51,217 nt of DNA from an uncultured bacterium (GTDB lineage: Bacteria; Elusimicrobiota; Elusimicrobia; Elusimicrobiales; Elusimicrobiaceae), in contig CASFTM010000014.1 of assembly GCA_949297775.1 (NCBI GenBank), forward strand, positions 1 through 51,217, given 5' to 3'. The notes under the pieces were generated by a model, which searched no databases, was not told the origin of the DNA, and was given only the letters and a program-made list of their open reading frames with translations. Positions 24,739 through 32,117 of the stretch are shown piece by piece. How positions within the stretch are numbered: the first letter of the stretch is position 1; each line of letters begins with the position of its first letter. The translations under genes were made by a program, and so were the position numbers.

Positions 24739-25922
24739 TAATGCGCTTCCTCCAGGTATTGGCTCAGCAGGGCCCGCAGGTCGTGTTCGTTTGCCGGCAA
24801 TCCCAGGGACCAGGCCGCTTCGTGCAAAATGCTTTCCAAAATGCCCGGCAGCTGCGTTTCCAGTTCCGCCAGCGAAAGATTGCGGTCCATACGCAAATAA
24901 TCTTCCAGTACGGTGGCCTGCTGTTTGCCAAACAAAGCGCGCAGGGCGCGGATATTATCTATTTTAAAACGGAAATACAGCGGTCCGCCGAACGAAAGAC
25001 GCGTTAAAAATTTGCGCGCCGTAAGCATAAACAGCGTAACGTTTTGCGCCAGCCGTTCAATGTGCACGGTCTTGGCGGGGTGCCCGTTGACGATTTCTTC
25101 CTGCGTGATGATTTGTTTGCTCATTACCAGGCCGTAGGAGTTAAACTCGGTCATCCGGTAAACGCCGCGCTTGTTGGAAATAACGGCTGCCCCGTCCTGT
25201 ACGGGCTGGAGGGGGAAATCCGGGTCCGCCATTACGCCCCACGGCGCGCGGGCTGACGAAAATTTGATAATTTCCGGCAGTTGTTTGTAGCCTGTGAGCG
25301 GTTCTTCCGGGTACAGCGGCACGATGGATATTGCGCAGGAAGTCTGCCCGGCGGCGGAGAGATTGCGGGTTTTTAAATAATTGTCAAAATGGCTTTCGGC
25401 CTTGTCGTACAGAATATGGCGCAGGCGTTCAGATTTGCGGCGGTGGTCCAAAAGCCAGGGGAGTTTGTCCGGGTGGACGATGGCTTCCGGCCGGCTGCTT
25501 TGCCCGGTGCGGATATACGCCCGTTTGGATTTGCCCACCAGGTGCGGCGTCAGGTTGCTTTGCGGAATGTTGATGACGATGAACATCCTATCCCCGCGGT
25601 CGTTTACGCAAACGTTTATGTCTACAAAGACGATAGGGTCAATGTACACCTGGATGATGTCCTCTATGGAGTTACGGATTTTTTCGTGGTAAGCAATGCC
25701 GGTAAAAGGCGGGCAGGGTTTGTCGTTTTTGTCGTCCTGCACGCCAACAATAATGGTGCCACCCATCGCATTGGCGAACGAGGCGATGGTTTTGGCGAAT
25801 TTTTCGTGGTTTTTTGGCAGCATATATTTGTAATCCAGCTGTTTTCCTTCGGGCAGCCGGCGCTGGCAGAAAGCGACCACGTCGTTAAAAGTCAGGTCGT
25901 GAAACGGTTTATTAAAAAACAT
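24738..25922 (-). CDS. AlbA_2 (Schlafen-type) domain protein
   Basis: A 394-aa cytoplasmic protein. Residues 15-150 form an AlbA_2 domain (Pfam PF04326): EGKQLDYKYMLPKNHEKFAK, then IASFANAMGGTIIVGVQDD and a C-terminal piece IPQSNLTPHLVGKSKRAYIR. These domains occur in putative nucleic-acid-binding regulators and Schlafen-like nucleases. The C-terminal 240 residues have no motif I recognise and lack the ATPase or winged-helix modules common in the family. ATG at 25922 has GAGG upstream; an upstream ATG at 25994 is disfavoured because the leader there is low-complexity. Confidence 0.8.
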   Translation of the reverse strand: MFFNKPFHDLTFNDVVAFCQRRLPEGKQLDYKYMLPKNHEKFAKTIASFANAMGGTIIVGVQDDKNDKPCPPFTGIAYHEKIRNSIEDIIQVYIDPIVFVDINVCVNDRGDRMFIVINIPQSNLTPHLVGKSKRAYIRTGQSSRPEAIVHPDKLPWLLDHRRKSERLRHILYDKAESHFDNYLKTRNLSAAGQTSCAISIVPLYPEEPLTGYKQLPEIIKFSSARAPWGVMADPDFPLQPVQDGAAVISNKRGVYRMTEFNSYGLVMSKQIITQEEIVNGHPAKTVHIERLAQNVTLFMLTARKFLTRLSFGGPLYFRFKIDNIRALRALFGKQQATVLEDYLRMDRNLSLAELETQLPGILESILHEAAWSLGLPANEHDLRALLSQYLEEAH

Positions 25923-26017
25923 CGCAATACCTCGCTGTTGGCCTGGGGGCGGTTTAATTGATAAAATTATTATAATAAAATTATGGTGCGCCAAACGAAA
26001 ACTTTCAAGGATAAAAT

Positions 26018-26767
26018 ATGAATTCCCCTATGCATACGCTGGCAGGCGTCATTACCGAAAAATTCATCGCGGCGGATCCGGCCGCGGCGGCCCGCGCGCT
26101 GGAAACATTGGCTACGCACGAAGTGCTGTTGCTGGTGGGTTCTTTAAAAGCGCAGACGCTGGTGGCGTGCCTGAACCCGATGGACCCGGCAAAAGCGGCG
26201 GCGGTGCTGCGGCGGCTGCCGTTGCGGCAGGCGTCGTACGTGCTGGCGCATTTGGACGTGCCGCAGGCCGCACGGCTGATGAAAGAGTTTTCCGCCCCGT
26301 ACCGCCAGCGCATAGCCGCCGCGCTGGAACCGGCGTTTGTGGCATTGCTGGAGCAGGCGGGCTCGTACGCGCCGGGCAGTGTGGGCCTGTTAATGAGCAC
26401 GGACGTGGTTACCGTGCGCACGGAAAGCAAATTGGCCGCCTTGATTGAACGTTTGAAAGCGTTGCCGCGCAAAAAATTGCCCGCGGCGTGTTTTGTAACC
26501 GCCAAAGACGGAGAACTCAAAGGCGTTATCCGCACGGCGGAACTGGCGTTTTATAACGCGCAGTCGGTATGCGGTTCCATTATGAGCCCCGCTGATACGC
26601 TCCGCCCTCAAGCGGACGCCGAAACCGCCCGCCAGGCGTTTTTGAAAGCGCAGGCGGATGTGTTGGCGGTAACGGATGAAAAAAACATTTTGCTGGGCGT
26701 TTTGCTCAAGCAAATGCTTCCACCACCGGCGGATAAAAAATCTTTTTGGAAGCGGCTGGCGCAATAA
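26018..26767 (+). CDS. MgtE cytoplasmic-domain protein without channel
   Basis: A 249-aa soluble protein. Residues about 15-105 match the superhelical MgtE N domain (DPAKAAAVLRRLPLRQASYVLAHLD repeats the motif seen in MgtE and FliG-like proteins). Residues about 118-235 look like a CBS pair (GLLMSTDVVTVRTESKLAAL, CGSIMSPADTL, VTDEKNILLGVLL). The five-helix magnesium channel that normally follows is absent, and the chain stops at KSFWKRLAQ. It may be a stand-alone Mg/nucleotide sensor or a partner of a channel encoded elsewhere. Divergent from the AlbA_2 gene across an AT-rich 95-bp gap. Confidence 0.75.
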   Translation: MNSPMHTLAGVITEKFIAADPAAAARALETLATHEVLLLVGSLKAQTLVACLNPMDPAKAAAVLRRLPLRQASYVLAHLDVPQAARLMKEFSAPYRQRIAAALEPAFVALLEQAGSYAPGSVGLLMSTDVVTVRTESKLAALIERLKALPRKKLPAACFVTAKDGELKGVIRTAELAFYNAQSVCGSIMSPADTLRPQADAETARQAFLKAQADVLAVTDEKNILLGVLLKQMLPPPADKKSFWKRLAQ

Positions 26768-26789
26768 CGCAAAGTTTTTTGGAAAGAAA

Positions 26790-26816
26790 AACCCCGGTAT
26801 ACGACCGGGGTTTTTT
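26790..26816. terminator. Bidirectional terminator
   Basis: CCCCGGT/ACCGGGG stem (26792-26798 with 26804-26810) with A-run on the left and T6 on the right, between convergent genes. Confidence 0.9.
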
Positions 26817-26828
26817 ACAGTACAAAAA

Positions 26829-27668
26829 CTAATTGATTTTGCTGTGGGGGGGAATGTCGTGCGTGATCCATTTGTTGGCGCCGATAACGCTGCCTTTCCC
26901 GATGGTAATGTTGCCCAGGACGGTGGTTTCGGCATAGATGATTACGTCGTCCTCTATATTGGGGTGGCGTTTAATGCCCTTGACCGGGTTGCCTTGGGCG
27001 TCCAGCGGGAAGCTTTTGGCCCCCAGCGTAACGCCTTGATAGAGCTTTACGTTGGCGCCGATGACGCACGTTTCGCCGATTACTACGCCGGTGCCGTGGT
27101 CAATAAAAAAGCCGGGGCCGATAGACGCGCCGGGGTGGATGTCAATCCCGGTTAAATTGTGGGCGTACTCGGTAACGATGCGCGGAATTAAACGGACGCC
27201 TTTTTGGTGCAGATAGTGCGCCAAGCGCTGCAGCGTAACGGCGGTAACGCCCGGATAGCACAACAGCGGTTCAATGGGGTTGATGGCGGCGGGGTCTCCT
27301 TCGTAGGCGGCGTTTACGTCGCTTATCAGCAGGCGTTGGATGTCCGGCAGAGCACGGATAAAATCACAGGTGATGTCGTGCGCCTGCTTTTCGCAGCGGG
27401 CGCAGTCCTCTTTTTGCTGGCACATAAAGCAAAGGGATTTTAAAATTTGTTCTTCCAACCGTTCCGCCAGGGTGTCCAGCGTAAACTGCGGCGTTTCCCG
27501 GCCCGATTCCAAGGGGTACTGGTACAAAAAATCTTTTAGCGCGCAAAATATCGCCACCGTTTTGCGGGCGGAGGGAATAAACTTGGCCTTTTGAAAATAT
27601 TTTTTGTCAAAAGTGTTTTTCAGTTCTTCGGCGGTTTGGGAGAAATTTTCGCTCACGGGGCGCCTCAC
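26829..27668 (-). CDS. cysE: Serine O-acetyltransferase (EpsC/SrpH type)
   Basis: A 279-aa enzyme making O-acetyl-L-serine, the cysteine precursor. The N-terminal helical part ends ISDVNAAYEGDPAA; the left-handed beta-helix has GIDIHPGASIGPGFFIDHG, GVVIGETCVIGANVKLYQGVTLGAKSF and a C-terminal VIIYAETTVLGNITIG; the His of FIDHGTG and the IHPGA segment are catalytic. Unusual is C80-x2-C-x5-C-x2-C92 in the N-terminal region, a possible metal or Fe-S site. The start is GTG, overlapping the lptB stop by four bases; no in-frame ATG lies nearby. It is the last gene of the lipopolysaccharide-export operon. Confidence 0.9.
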   Translation of the reverse strand: MRRPVSENFSQTAEELKNTFDKKYFQKAKFIPSARKTVAIFCALKDFLYQYPLESGRETPQFTLDTLAERLEEQILKSLCFMCQQKEDCARCEKQAHDITCDFIRALPDIQRLLISDVNAAYEGDPAAINPIEPLLCYPGVTAVTLQRLAHYLHQKGVRLIPRIVTEYAHNLTGIDIHPGASIGPGFFIDHGTGVVIGETCVIGANVKLYQGVTLGAKSFPLDAQGNPVKGIKRHPNIEDDVIIYAETTVLGNITIGKGSVIGANKWITHDIPPHSKIN

Positions 27669-28384
27669 ATCTTGAAATCTTCACCCAAATACAAACGTCT
27701 TGCGTTAGGGTCGTTTAACAGGGTATTTTGGTCGCCTTCTACCAGGATTTTTCCGTCATAAATCAGGTAAGCGCGTTCGGTCAGCGGCAGGGTTTCGCGC
27801 ACGTTGTGGTCCGTAATCAACACGCCGATGCCTTTGTCCTTGAGTTTAAAAATCATATGGCGCAGGTCGGACACGGTAATCGGGTCAATCCCCACGAACG
27901 GTTCATCCAGCAGAATGATTTTGGGGTTGCTTATCATACAGCGCGCAATTTCCATACGGCGTTTTTCGCCGCCGGAGAGCGTCCAGGCTTTTTGCTTGGC
28001 CAGTTTGGTAAGGCCAAATTCGCTAAGCAGCGCGTCCACGCGGCGTTTTTGTTCCTGCTTGTTGTCCAAAATGCGTTCCAATACCGCCAGCAGGTTTTCT
28101 TCCACCGTCAGCCCTTTAAAAATGGTCGGTTCCTGCGCCAGATACCCCAGGCCGTGGCGGGCGCGTTCGTACATCGGCAGGGAGGTTACGTCGTCCCCGT
28201 CAATAAACACGCGGCCCTTGGTGGGGCTGATAAAACCCACCATCATATAGAAGGAAGTGGTTTTCCCGGCGCCGTTGGGGCCCAACAGCCCGACAATTTC
28301 GCCGGATTTGACGTGGATGTCCACCCCTTTTACGACCATACGGTCTTTATAAACTTTTACAATTTGTTCACTGCGAAGCTGCAT
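27665..28384 (-). CDS. lptB: LPS export ABC transporter ATPase LptB
   Basis: A 239-aa cytoplasmic ATPase of the LptB2FG complex that extracts lipopolysaccharide from the inner membrane. Walker A GPNGAGKT, Q-loop region GYLAQEPTIFKGLTVEEN, signature LSGGEKRR, Walker B IILLDEPFVGIDP and switch His in ITDHNVRETL are all present. The order kdsD-lptC-lptA-lptB matches other Gram-negatives. lptF and lptG are not in the window. Eight bases separate it from lptA. Confidence 0.97.
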   Translation of the reverse strand: MQLRSEQIVKVYKDRMVVKGVDIHVKSGEIVGLLGPNGAGKTTSFYMMVGFISPTKGRVFIDGDDVTSLPMYERARHGLGYLAQEPTIFKGLTVEENLLAVLERILDNKQEQKRRVDALLSEFGLTKLAKQKAWTLSGGEKRRMEIARCMISNPKIILLDEPFVGIDPITVSDLRHMIFKLKDKGIGVLITDHNVRETLPLTERAYLIYDGKILVEGDQNTLLNDPNARRLYLGEDFKM

Positions 28385-28392
28385 AAAAACCT

Positions 28393-29292
28393 CTAAAATT
28401 TATCGTTGATTTCCGCGTCGTTTAACTGCGGGGAAACCACCCACCCCTGCACTTTTCCGTTCAGTTCCACTTTGCGGCCTTCGTTGTCGGACTGTACTTC
28501 ATCCGCTATTATAGCAAATGTGCCCTGTTCGCTTGTGCCGCTTAAGAGCGGGCGGGAACCGGAAGCGGTGGAGCGGTTGTTCTCTCCATCGTAAATAATG
28601 GTGTTTGCCTCCAGCGTACGCCGGCTGTCGGACAGTTCCGCCCCGCCGGAAAGCGTTAGGTGGTTTTGACTTTGCTTGAAGGTGGCTTTTTGCGCTTTGA
28701 GCGTTTGCATGCCTTCGGGGGCGGGGCGTTCCACGCGCACGTCACCTTCCAAAATAAAAATTCCGTCCGCCAAATTGAAGTCAGCTTTTTTTGCGTATGC
28801 CGTTACGGAAGGCTGTTGCGCTTCCTGGTAAATCAGACGGATTTTGTTGTTTTTGGAAGCGGTTAAAACGCCTTTTTGGGTTTTGTAATTATAGCGGGCA
28901 TAGTCGGCGTACGCTTCGTACACCGGCTGGCCGGGTTCAGCCTGTTTGACGTAAACGCTGCCTTTGGCGGTAAAACGGTTTTGGGCCCGCTCGGAGAGGG
29001 CGTAGTCGGCGCGGAAGGTGTAGACGCCGTTATCGTAGGATACGTTGCCTTTGAATTCTTCCTGTTGTTTGTCTTTATAAATGACCCAGCTGTCGCTGGC
29101 AATCAGCCCGCCCAACACGGGGGGGAGCGTCATATCCTGCACTTTGCTTTTCAAGGAATTTTTGGCCACATCCAAGCGTTTTTTGGCGGGCGGAATTTTA
29201 ATTTCCGGCCCTTCTAGGCGCACGGTTTTGCAGCCGCTTAAAAAAGCGGACAAAAGTAAAAAAGCCGGAAGCAAAAAAGTAAATTTTTTCAT
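28393..29292 (-). CDS. lptA: LptA/OstA-like lipoprotein
   Basis: A 299-aa protein with a lipoprotein signal (lipobox LSGC, Cys21) and an OstA-type beta-jellyroll region at about 60-295 built of repeated short strands (KGNVSYDNGVYTFRAD, LEGDVRVERP, KAQKATFKQSQNHLTLSG, ADEVQSDNEGRKVELNGKVQG). LptA forms the periplasmic bridge for lipopolysaccharide. It is longer than Escherichia coli LptA and lipid-anchored, which is unusual for a soluble bridge; it may combine LptA function with membrane attachment. Start overlaps lptC stop by four bases. Confidence 0.8.
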   Translation of the reverse strand: MKKFTFLLPAFLLLSAFLSGCKTVRLEGPEIKIPPAKKRLDVAKNSLKSKVQDMTLPPVLGGLIASDSWVIYKDKQQEEFKGNVSYDNGVYTFRADYALSERAQNRFTAKGSVYVKQAEPGQPVYEAYADYARYNYKTQKGVLTASKNNKIRLIYQEAQQPSVTAYAKKADFNLADGIFILEGDVRVERPAPEGMQTLKAQKATFKQSQNHLTLSGGAELSDSRRTLEANTIIYDGENNRSTASGSRPLLSGTSEQGTFAIIADEVQSDNEGRKVELNGKVQGWVVSPQLNDAEINDKF

Positions 29293-29828
29293 AACGAAGG
29301 GCTCTTTAATTCGTTTGCGTCCGCGGGCAGGCGGGTGGTTTGTTTTTTGATTTCAATTTTGGTCAATTTGGAATCCGTTTCTATTCCGCCGCGCGCCGTT
29401 ACTTTGGCGCCGCCGCGGGTGACGACGGTTTTCCCGTCCGACCAAATGCGGTCTTTGTCCACGTCGTAGAAAAAGCGTTCCGCGGTAATGATTAAATTTT
29501 CGGTAAACGATTGTATTTTGGCGTTTCCTTCAATGGTAACCAGTTTGCTGGGGTAATCAAACGAGCCCGTTTTGCCGGTGACGGACGCGCTGTCCTGTCC
29601 GTTTTCTTTCAGCAGCAAATCCGGGTTTTTCAAAACGGCGCTTTGCAGGCTGGAAAAATCCACCGATTCGGCGCGCAGGATCCATTTTTTATGGCTGTCC
29701 TGCGACTCAAAGATAGACACATTCGTAGCCAGCTGCATACCGGCATCCTCGGCGGGGGAGAATTCTTTTTCTCCGCCGCAGGCGCACAGGCCGCATACCG
29801 CTAGCAAAAGGGCAATCGTTTTCCTCAT
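29289..29828 (-). CDS. lptC: LptC-family lipoprotein
   Basis: A 179-aa LPS-export component. A signal sequence ends in LCAC, a lipobox-like motif with Cys17, whereas classical LptC keeps an uncleaved transmembrane helix. The rest is a jellyroll with the family pattern WILRAESVDF, DYPSKLVTIEGNAKIQS and GKTVVTRGGAKVTARG. It overlaps kdsD upstream and lptA downstream by four bases each, so translation of all three is tightly linked. Confidence 0.85.
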   Translation of the reverse strand: MRKTIALLLAVCGLCACGGEKEFSPAEDAGMQLATNVSIFESQDSHKKWILRAESVDFSSLQSAVLKNPDLLLKENGQDSASVTGKTGSFDYPSKLVTIEGNAKIQSFTENLIITAERFFYDVDKDRIWSDGKTVVTRGGAKVTARGGIETDSKLTKIEIKKQTTRLPADANELKSPSL

Positions 29829-30826
29829 TTTTTATCCAGTAAAGCCAAAAATTCAATTAAATCTTTCTCGTCAATAATACCCACCACTTTGCCGGTTTTG
29901 TCCAACACGGGCAAATTGTCCACGTGCGTGGCGTGAATCATTTTGGCGGCTTCTATGGCGGGCAGGGTGTCCAAAATATGGTACGGGTTTTTGGTCATCA
30001 CTTCGGTAATATTTTTGTTTAACACATCCGTTCCGCTTTGCAGAATGCGGCGCAAATCACCGTCGGTAAAATACCCCAGCAAATGCCCCTTTTTGTCTAC
30101 AATGCTGGTGGCACCGGCGGCGCCGGTTTGCGTCATGACCAACAGCGCGTCCTGCACCGAGGCGCTCTCGCGCACGGTGGGGTTATTTTTGCCTTTGCGC
30201 ATGACGTCTTTTACCTGTTGGGTAAGCAGTTTGCCCAAAGAACCGCCGGGGTGAAAGACGGCAAAGTCGCGCTTTTCGAAATGTTTGATTTTCATCAGGC
30301 AAATAGCCAGCGCATCGCCCACGGCCAAAGTGGCGGTGGTGGAGGCGGTGGGAGCTAGGTTGTAGGGGCAGGCTTCGCGCTCAATGTGGATGGTGATGTG
30401 AATGTCCGACATCAGCGCCAGCTTGGATTTGTCGTGCCCGGTCATGGAAATAACGGTTAATTTGCGGCGTTCCAGCGAAGGGAGAATTTTGTTAATTTCT
30501 TCCGTCTGTCCGGAAAAAGAAATAGCCAAAATCACGTCGCCGGGGGTAATCATCCCCAAATCGCCGTGCAGCGCTTCCACCGGGTGCACAAAGAAAGACG
30601 GCGTGCCCGTGGAGGCCAAGGTGGCGGATATTTTCCGCCCAATGATGCCGCTTTTGCCGATGCCCAGCACCACCACGCGGCCTTTTGTTTTGGCGATCAC
30701 ATCCACCGCTTTTAAAAAATTTTCGTCAATGCTTTTTTTGCTCAGGGCCAACGCTTCGTGTTCTATTTCCAAAACGCGGCGGGCGATTTTTTTGACAGCT
30801 TCTTTGGAATAGGTTTTTTCAGTCAT
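29825..30826 (-). CDS. kdsD: Arabinose-5-phosphate isomerase KdsD
   Basis: A 333-aa enzyme converting ribulose 5-phosphate to arabinose 5-phosphate, first step to Kdo. The SIS domain (about 35-180) has GIGKSGIIGRKISATLASTG, LHGDLGMI and SFSGQTEE; two CBS motifs follow (VKDVMRKGKNNPTV and VTEVMTKN-like), ending LIEFLALLDKK. AGGTAA lies upstream inside the 60-aa gene. The phosphatase KdsC, often encoded next to KdsD, is missing from this operon. Confidence 0.96.
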   Translation of the reverse strand: MTEKTYSKEAVKKIARRVLEIEHEALALSKKSIDENFLKAVDVIAKTKGRVVVLGIGKSGIIGRKISATLASTGTPSFFVHPVEALHGDLGMITPGDVILAISFSGQTEEINKILPSLERRKLTVISMTGHDKSKLALMSDIHITIHIEREACPYNLAPTASTTATLAVGDALAICLMKIKHFEKRDFAVFHPGGSLGKLLTQQVKDVMRKGKNNPTVRESASVQDALLVMTQTGAAGATSIVDKKGHLLGYFTDGDLRRILQSGTDVLNKNITEVMTKNPYHILDTLPAIEAAKMIHATHVDNLPVLDKTGKVVGIIDEKDLIEFLALLDKK

Positions 30827-30830
30827 AAAG

Positions 30831-31013
30831 TTACCTGTTTGAGTGCAGCCAGGGGGCCGCTTCGGGCGCGGGCTGGCGTTTTTGATACGGCGCGGGCAGG
30901 CGGTCCGTTACGTACGCAAGCGCAAAATAAGCCGCCGTGCACGCCACCAACAGCGCGCCAAACAGTTTGGCGTGCCACAAAAGGGCGGGTTTCCAGGCGG
31001 GGGGTGTGGTCAT
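30831..31013 (-). CDS. Small single-span membrane protein in Kdo/Lpt operon
   Basis: A 60-aa protein with an N-terminal cytoplasmic stretch, one hydrophobic helix (LFGALLVACTAAYFALAYV) and a Pro-rich basic tail (APYQKRQPAPEAAP). Its ATG overlaps the kdsA stop by one base (TAATG), and kdsD starts five bases after its stop. That tight packing is the main evidence that it is real. I do not recognise the family. Possible roles: scaffold between Kdo enzymes and the membrane, or an Lpt accessory peptide. Confidence 0.65.
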   Translation of the reverse strand: MTTPPAWKPALLWHAKLFGALLVACTAAYFALAYVTDRLPAPYQKRQPAPEAAPWLHSNR

Positions 31014-31840
31014 TATTTAAATTTTTTTACTACTTGGTCAATGGCGCATAATTGGCGCGCCATTTCGCCGGCCATTTTTAAATCCAGCGAGTTGGGCCCG
31101 TCGGAAAGGGCGTGGTCCGGGTCCGGGTGGGCTTCAAAAAACACACCCGCAATGCCCAGGGCCGTGGCGGCTTTGGCCAGCACCGGGGCCAACTGGCGGT
31201 TGCCGCCGGTGGCGGTGCCCAGTGCGCCGGGTTTTTGCACGGAGTGGGTGGCGTCAAAAATAACGGGATAGCCGAACTGCTTCATAATTTCCAGCGAGCG
31301 CATATCCACCACCAAATCGCCATAGCCAAAGCTGGCGCCGCGTTCCGTCAGTAAAATGTTGTGGTTCCCGCGCGATTCAATCTTTTTGATGACCTGTTCC
31401 ATCGCGCCCGGCGCCAAAAACTGGCCTTTTTTGACGTTAACGGCGCGGCCTGTATCGGCGCAGGCCAACACTAAGTCTGTCTGGCGGCACAGAAAGGCGG
31501 GGATTTGCAAAATGTCGGCTATCTGGGCCGCTTCTTCGGCTTGCCAGGGTTCGTGCACGTCCACTACCAGCGGCAGGCCCGTGACGGCTTTGGCTTTGGC
31601 TAAAATATCCAGCCCTTTGGCCAGCCCCGGGCCGCGGTAGGCGTCCACCGAGGTTCGGTTGGCTTTGTCAAAAGAGGCTTTCAAAATAAAAGGGTGTTTG
31701 GTTTTAGCTAAAATGGTTTTGAGCTTTTTTGCAGTGTCAATGTAATGCTTTTCGCTTTCAATGACGCAGGTGCCCGCCATAAAAGCCAAAGGCAGGCGGT
31801 TGGAAATTTTATAGTTGCCGATTTGAATGGTTTTTTGCAT
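31013..31840 (-). CDS. kdsA: Kdo-8-phosphate synthase KdsA
   Basis: A 275-aa aldolase that joins phosphoenolpyruvate and arabinose 5-phosphate. Family motifs: GTCVIES, FKASFDKANRTS (given as FILKASFDKANRTS), DVHEPWQAEEAA, RQTDLVLACADTG, FDATHSVQ and FFEAHPDPDHALSDGPN. The metal-binding Cys (AGTCVIES region) and the later His, Glu and Asp suggest the metal-dependent class, but this was not tested. Two ATGs are possible (31846 and 31840); the second sits exactly at the expected transcription start of a TATGAT element. First gene of the operon. Confidence 0.95.
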   Translation of the reverse strand: MQKTIQIGNYKISNRLPLAFMAGTCVIESEKHYIDTAKKLKTILAKTKHPFILKASFDKANRTSVDAYRGPGLAKGLDILAKAKAVTGLPLVVDVHEPWQAEEAAQIADILQIPAFLCRQTDLVLACADTGRAVNVKKGQFLAPGAMEQVIKKIESRGNHNILLTERGASFGYGDLVVDMRSLEIMKQFGYPVIFDATHSVQKPGALGTATGGNRQLAPVLAKAATALGIAGVFFEAHPDPDHALSDGPNSLDLKMAGEMARQLCAIDQVVKKFK

Positions 31841-31852
31841 ATACATATCATA
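31838..31852 (-). promoter_or_regulatory. -10 element fused to kdsA start; leaderless candidate
   Basis: TATGAT at 31852-31847 followed by ATGTATATG. Matches the TATAATTTGTATATG block at 16340-16354 at 13 of 15 positions. No Shine-Dalgarno and no clear -35. Confidence 0.4.
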
Positions 31853-31935
31853 GCAAATTTTGCCTGTTTTTCTATATAAGGTTGCGTGCGGGGGCAACAA
31901 GTACCAAAAACACCCGCCCCAAGGAGCCCCGGATC

Positions 31936-32055
31936 GGAGCCCAGGCTTGGGCTGTTGCGTAAGAGCGCGGCATTTCTAAAACAGTGTGGCTTAAACTAGT
32001 TGTGTTAACGGGCATAGAGAGGGGCGGGCAAGCTTTTGCCCCGGCTCGGTGCCCT
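31936..32055 (+). repeat. Dispersed stem-loop repeat, copy D with partial copies
   Basis: A 3' unit fragment (31936-31964: AGCCCA-GGCT-TGGGCT hairpin then GTTGCGTAAGAG), a full unit from 31965 (GCGCGGCATTTCTAAAACAG, GTGTTAACGGGCATAG, hairpin GGGCAA-GCTT-TTGCCC), then a fragment CGGCTCGGTGCC. It lies between the divergent kdsA and O-antigen-ligase-like genes, in the same orientation as the latter. Apart from this repeat I see nothing in 31901-32117. Confidence 0.85.
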
Positions 32056-32117
32056 CTTTTCTAAAACGTTTGAAAAAACTACAATATAACCGACTCTGTC
32101 TAAAATGAGGAAATTTT

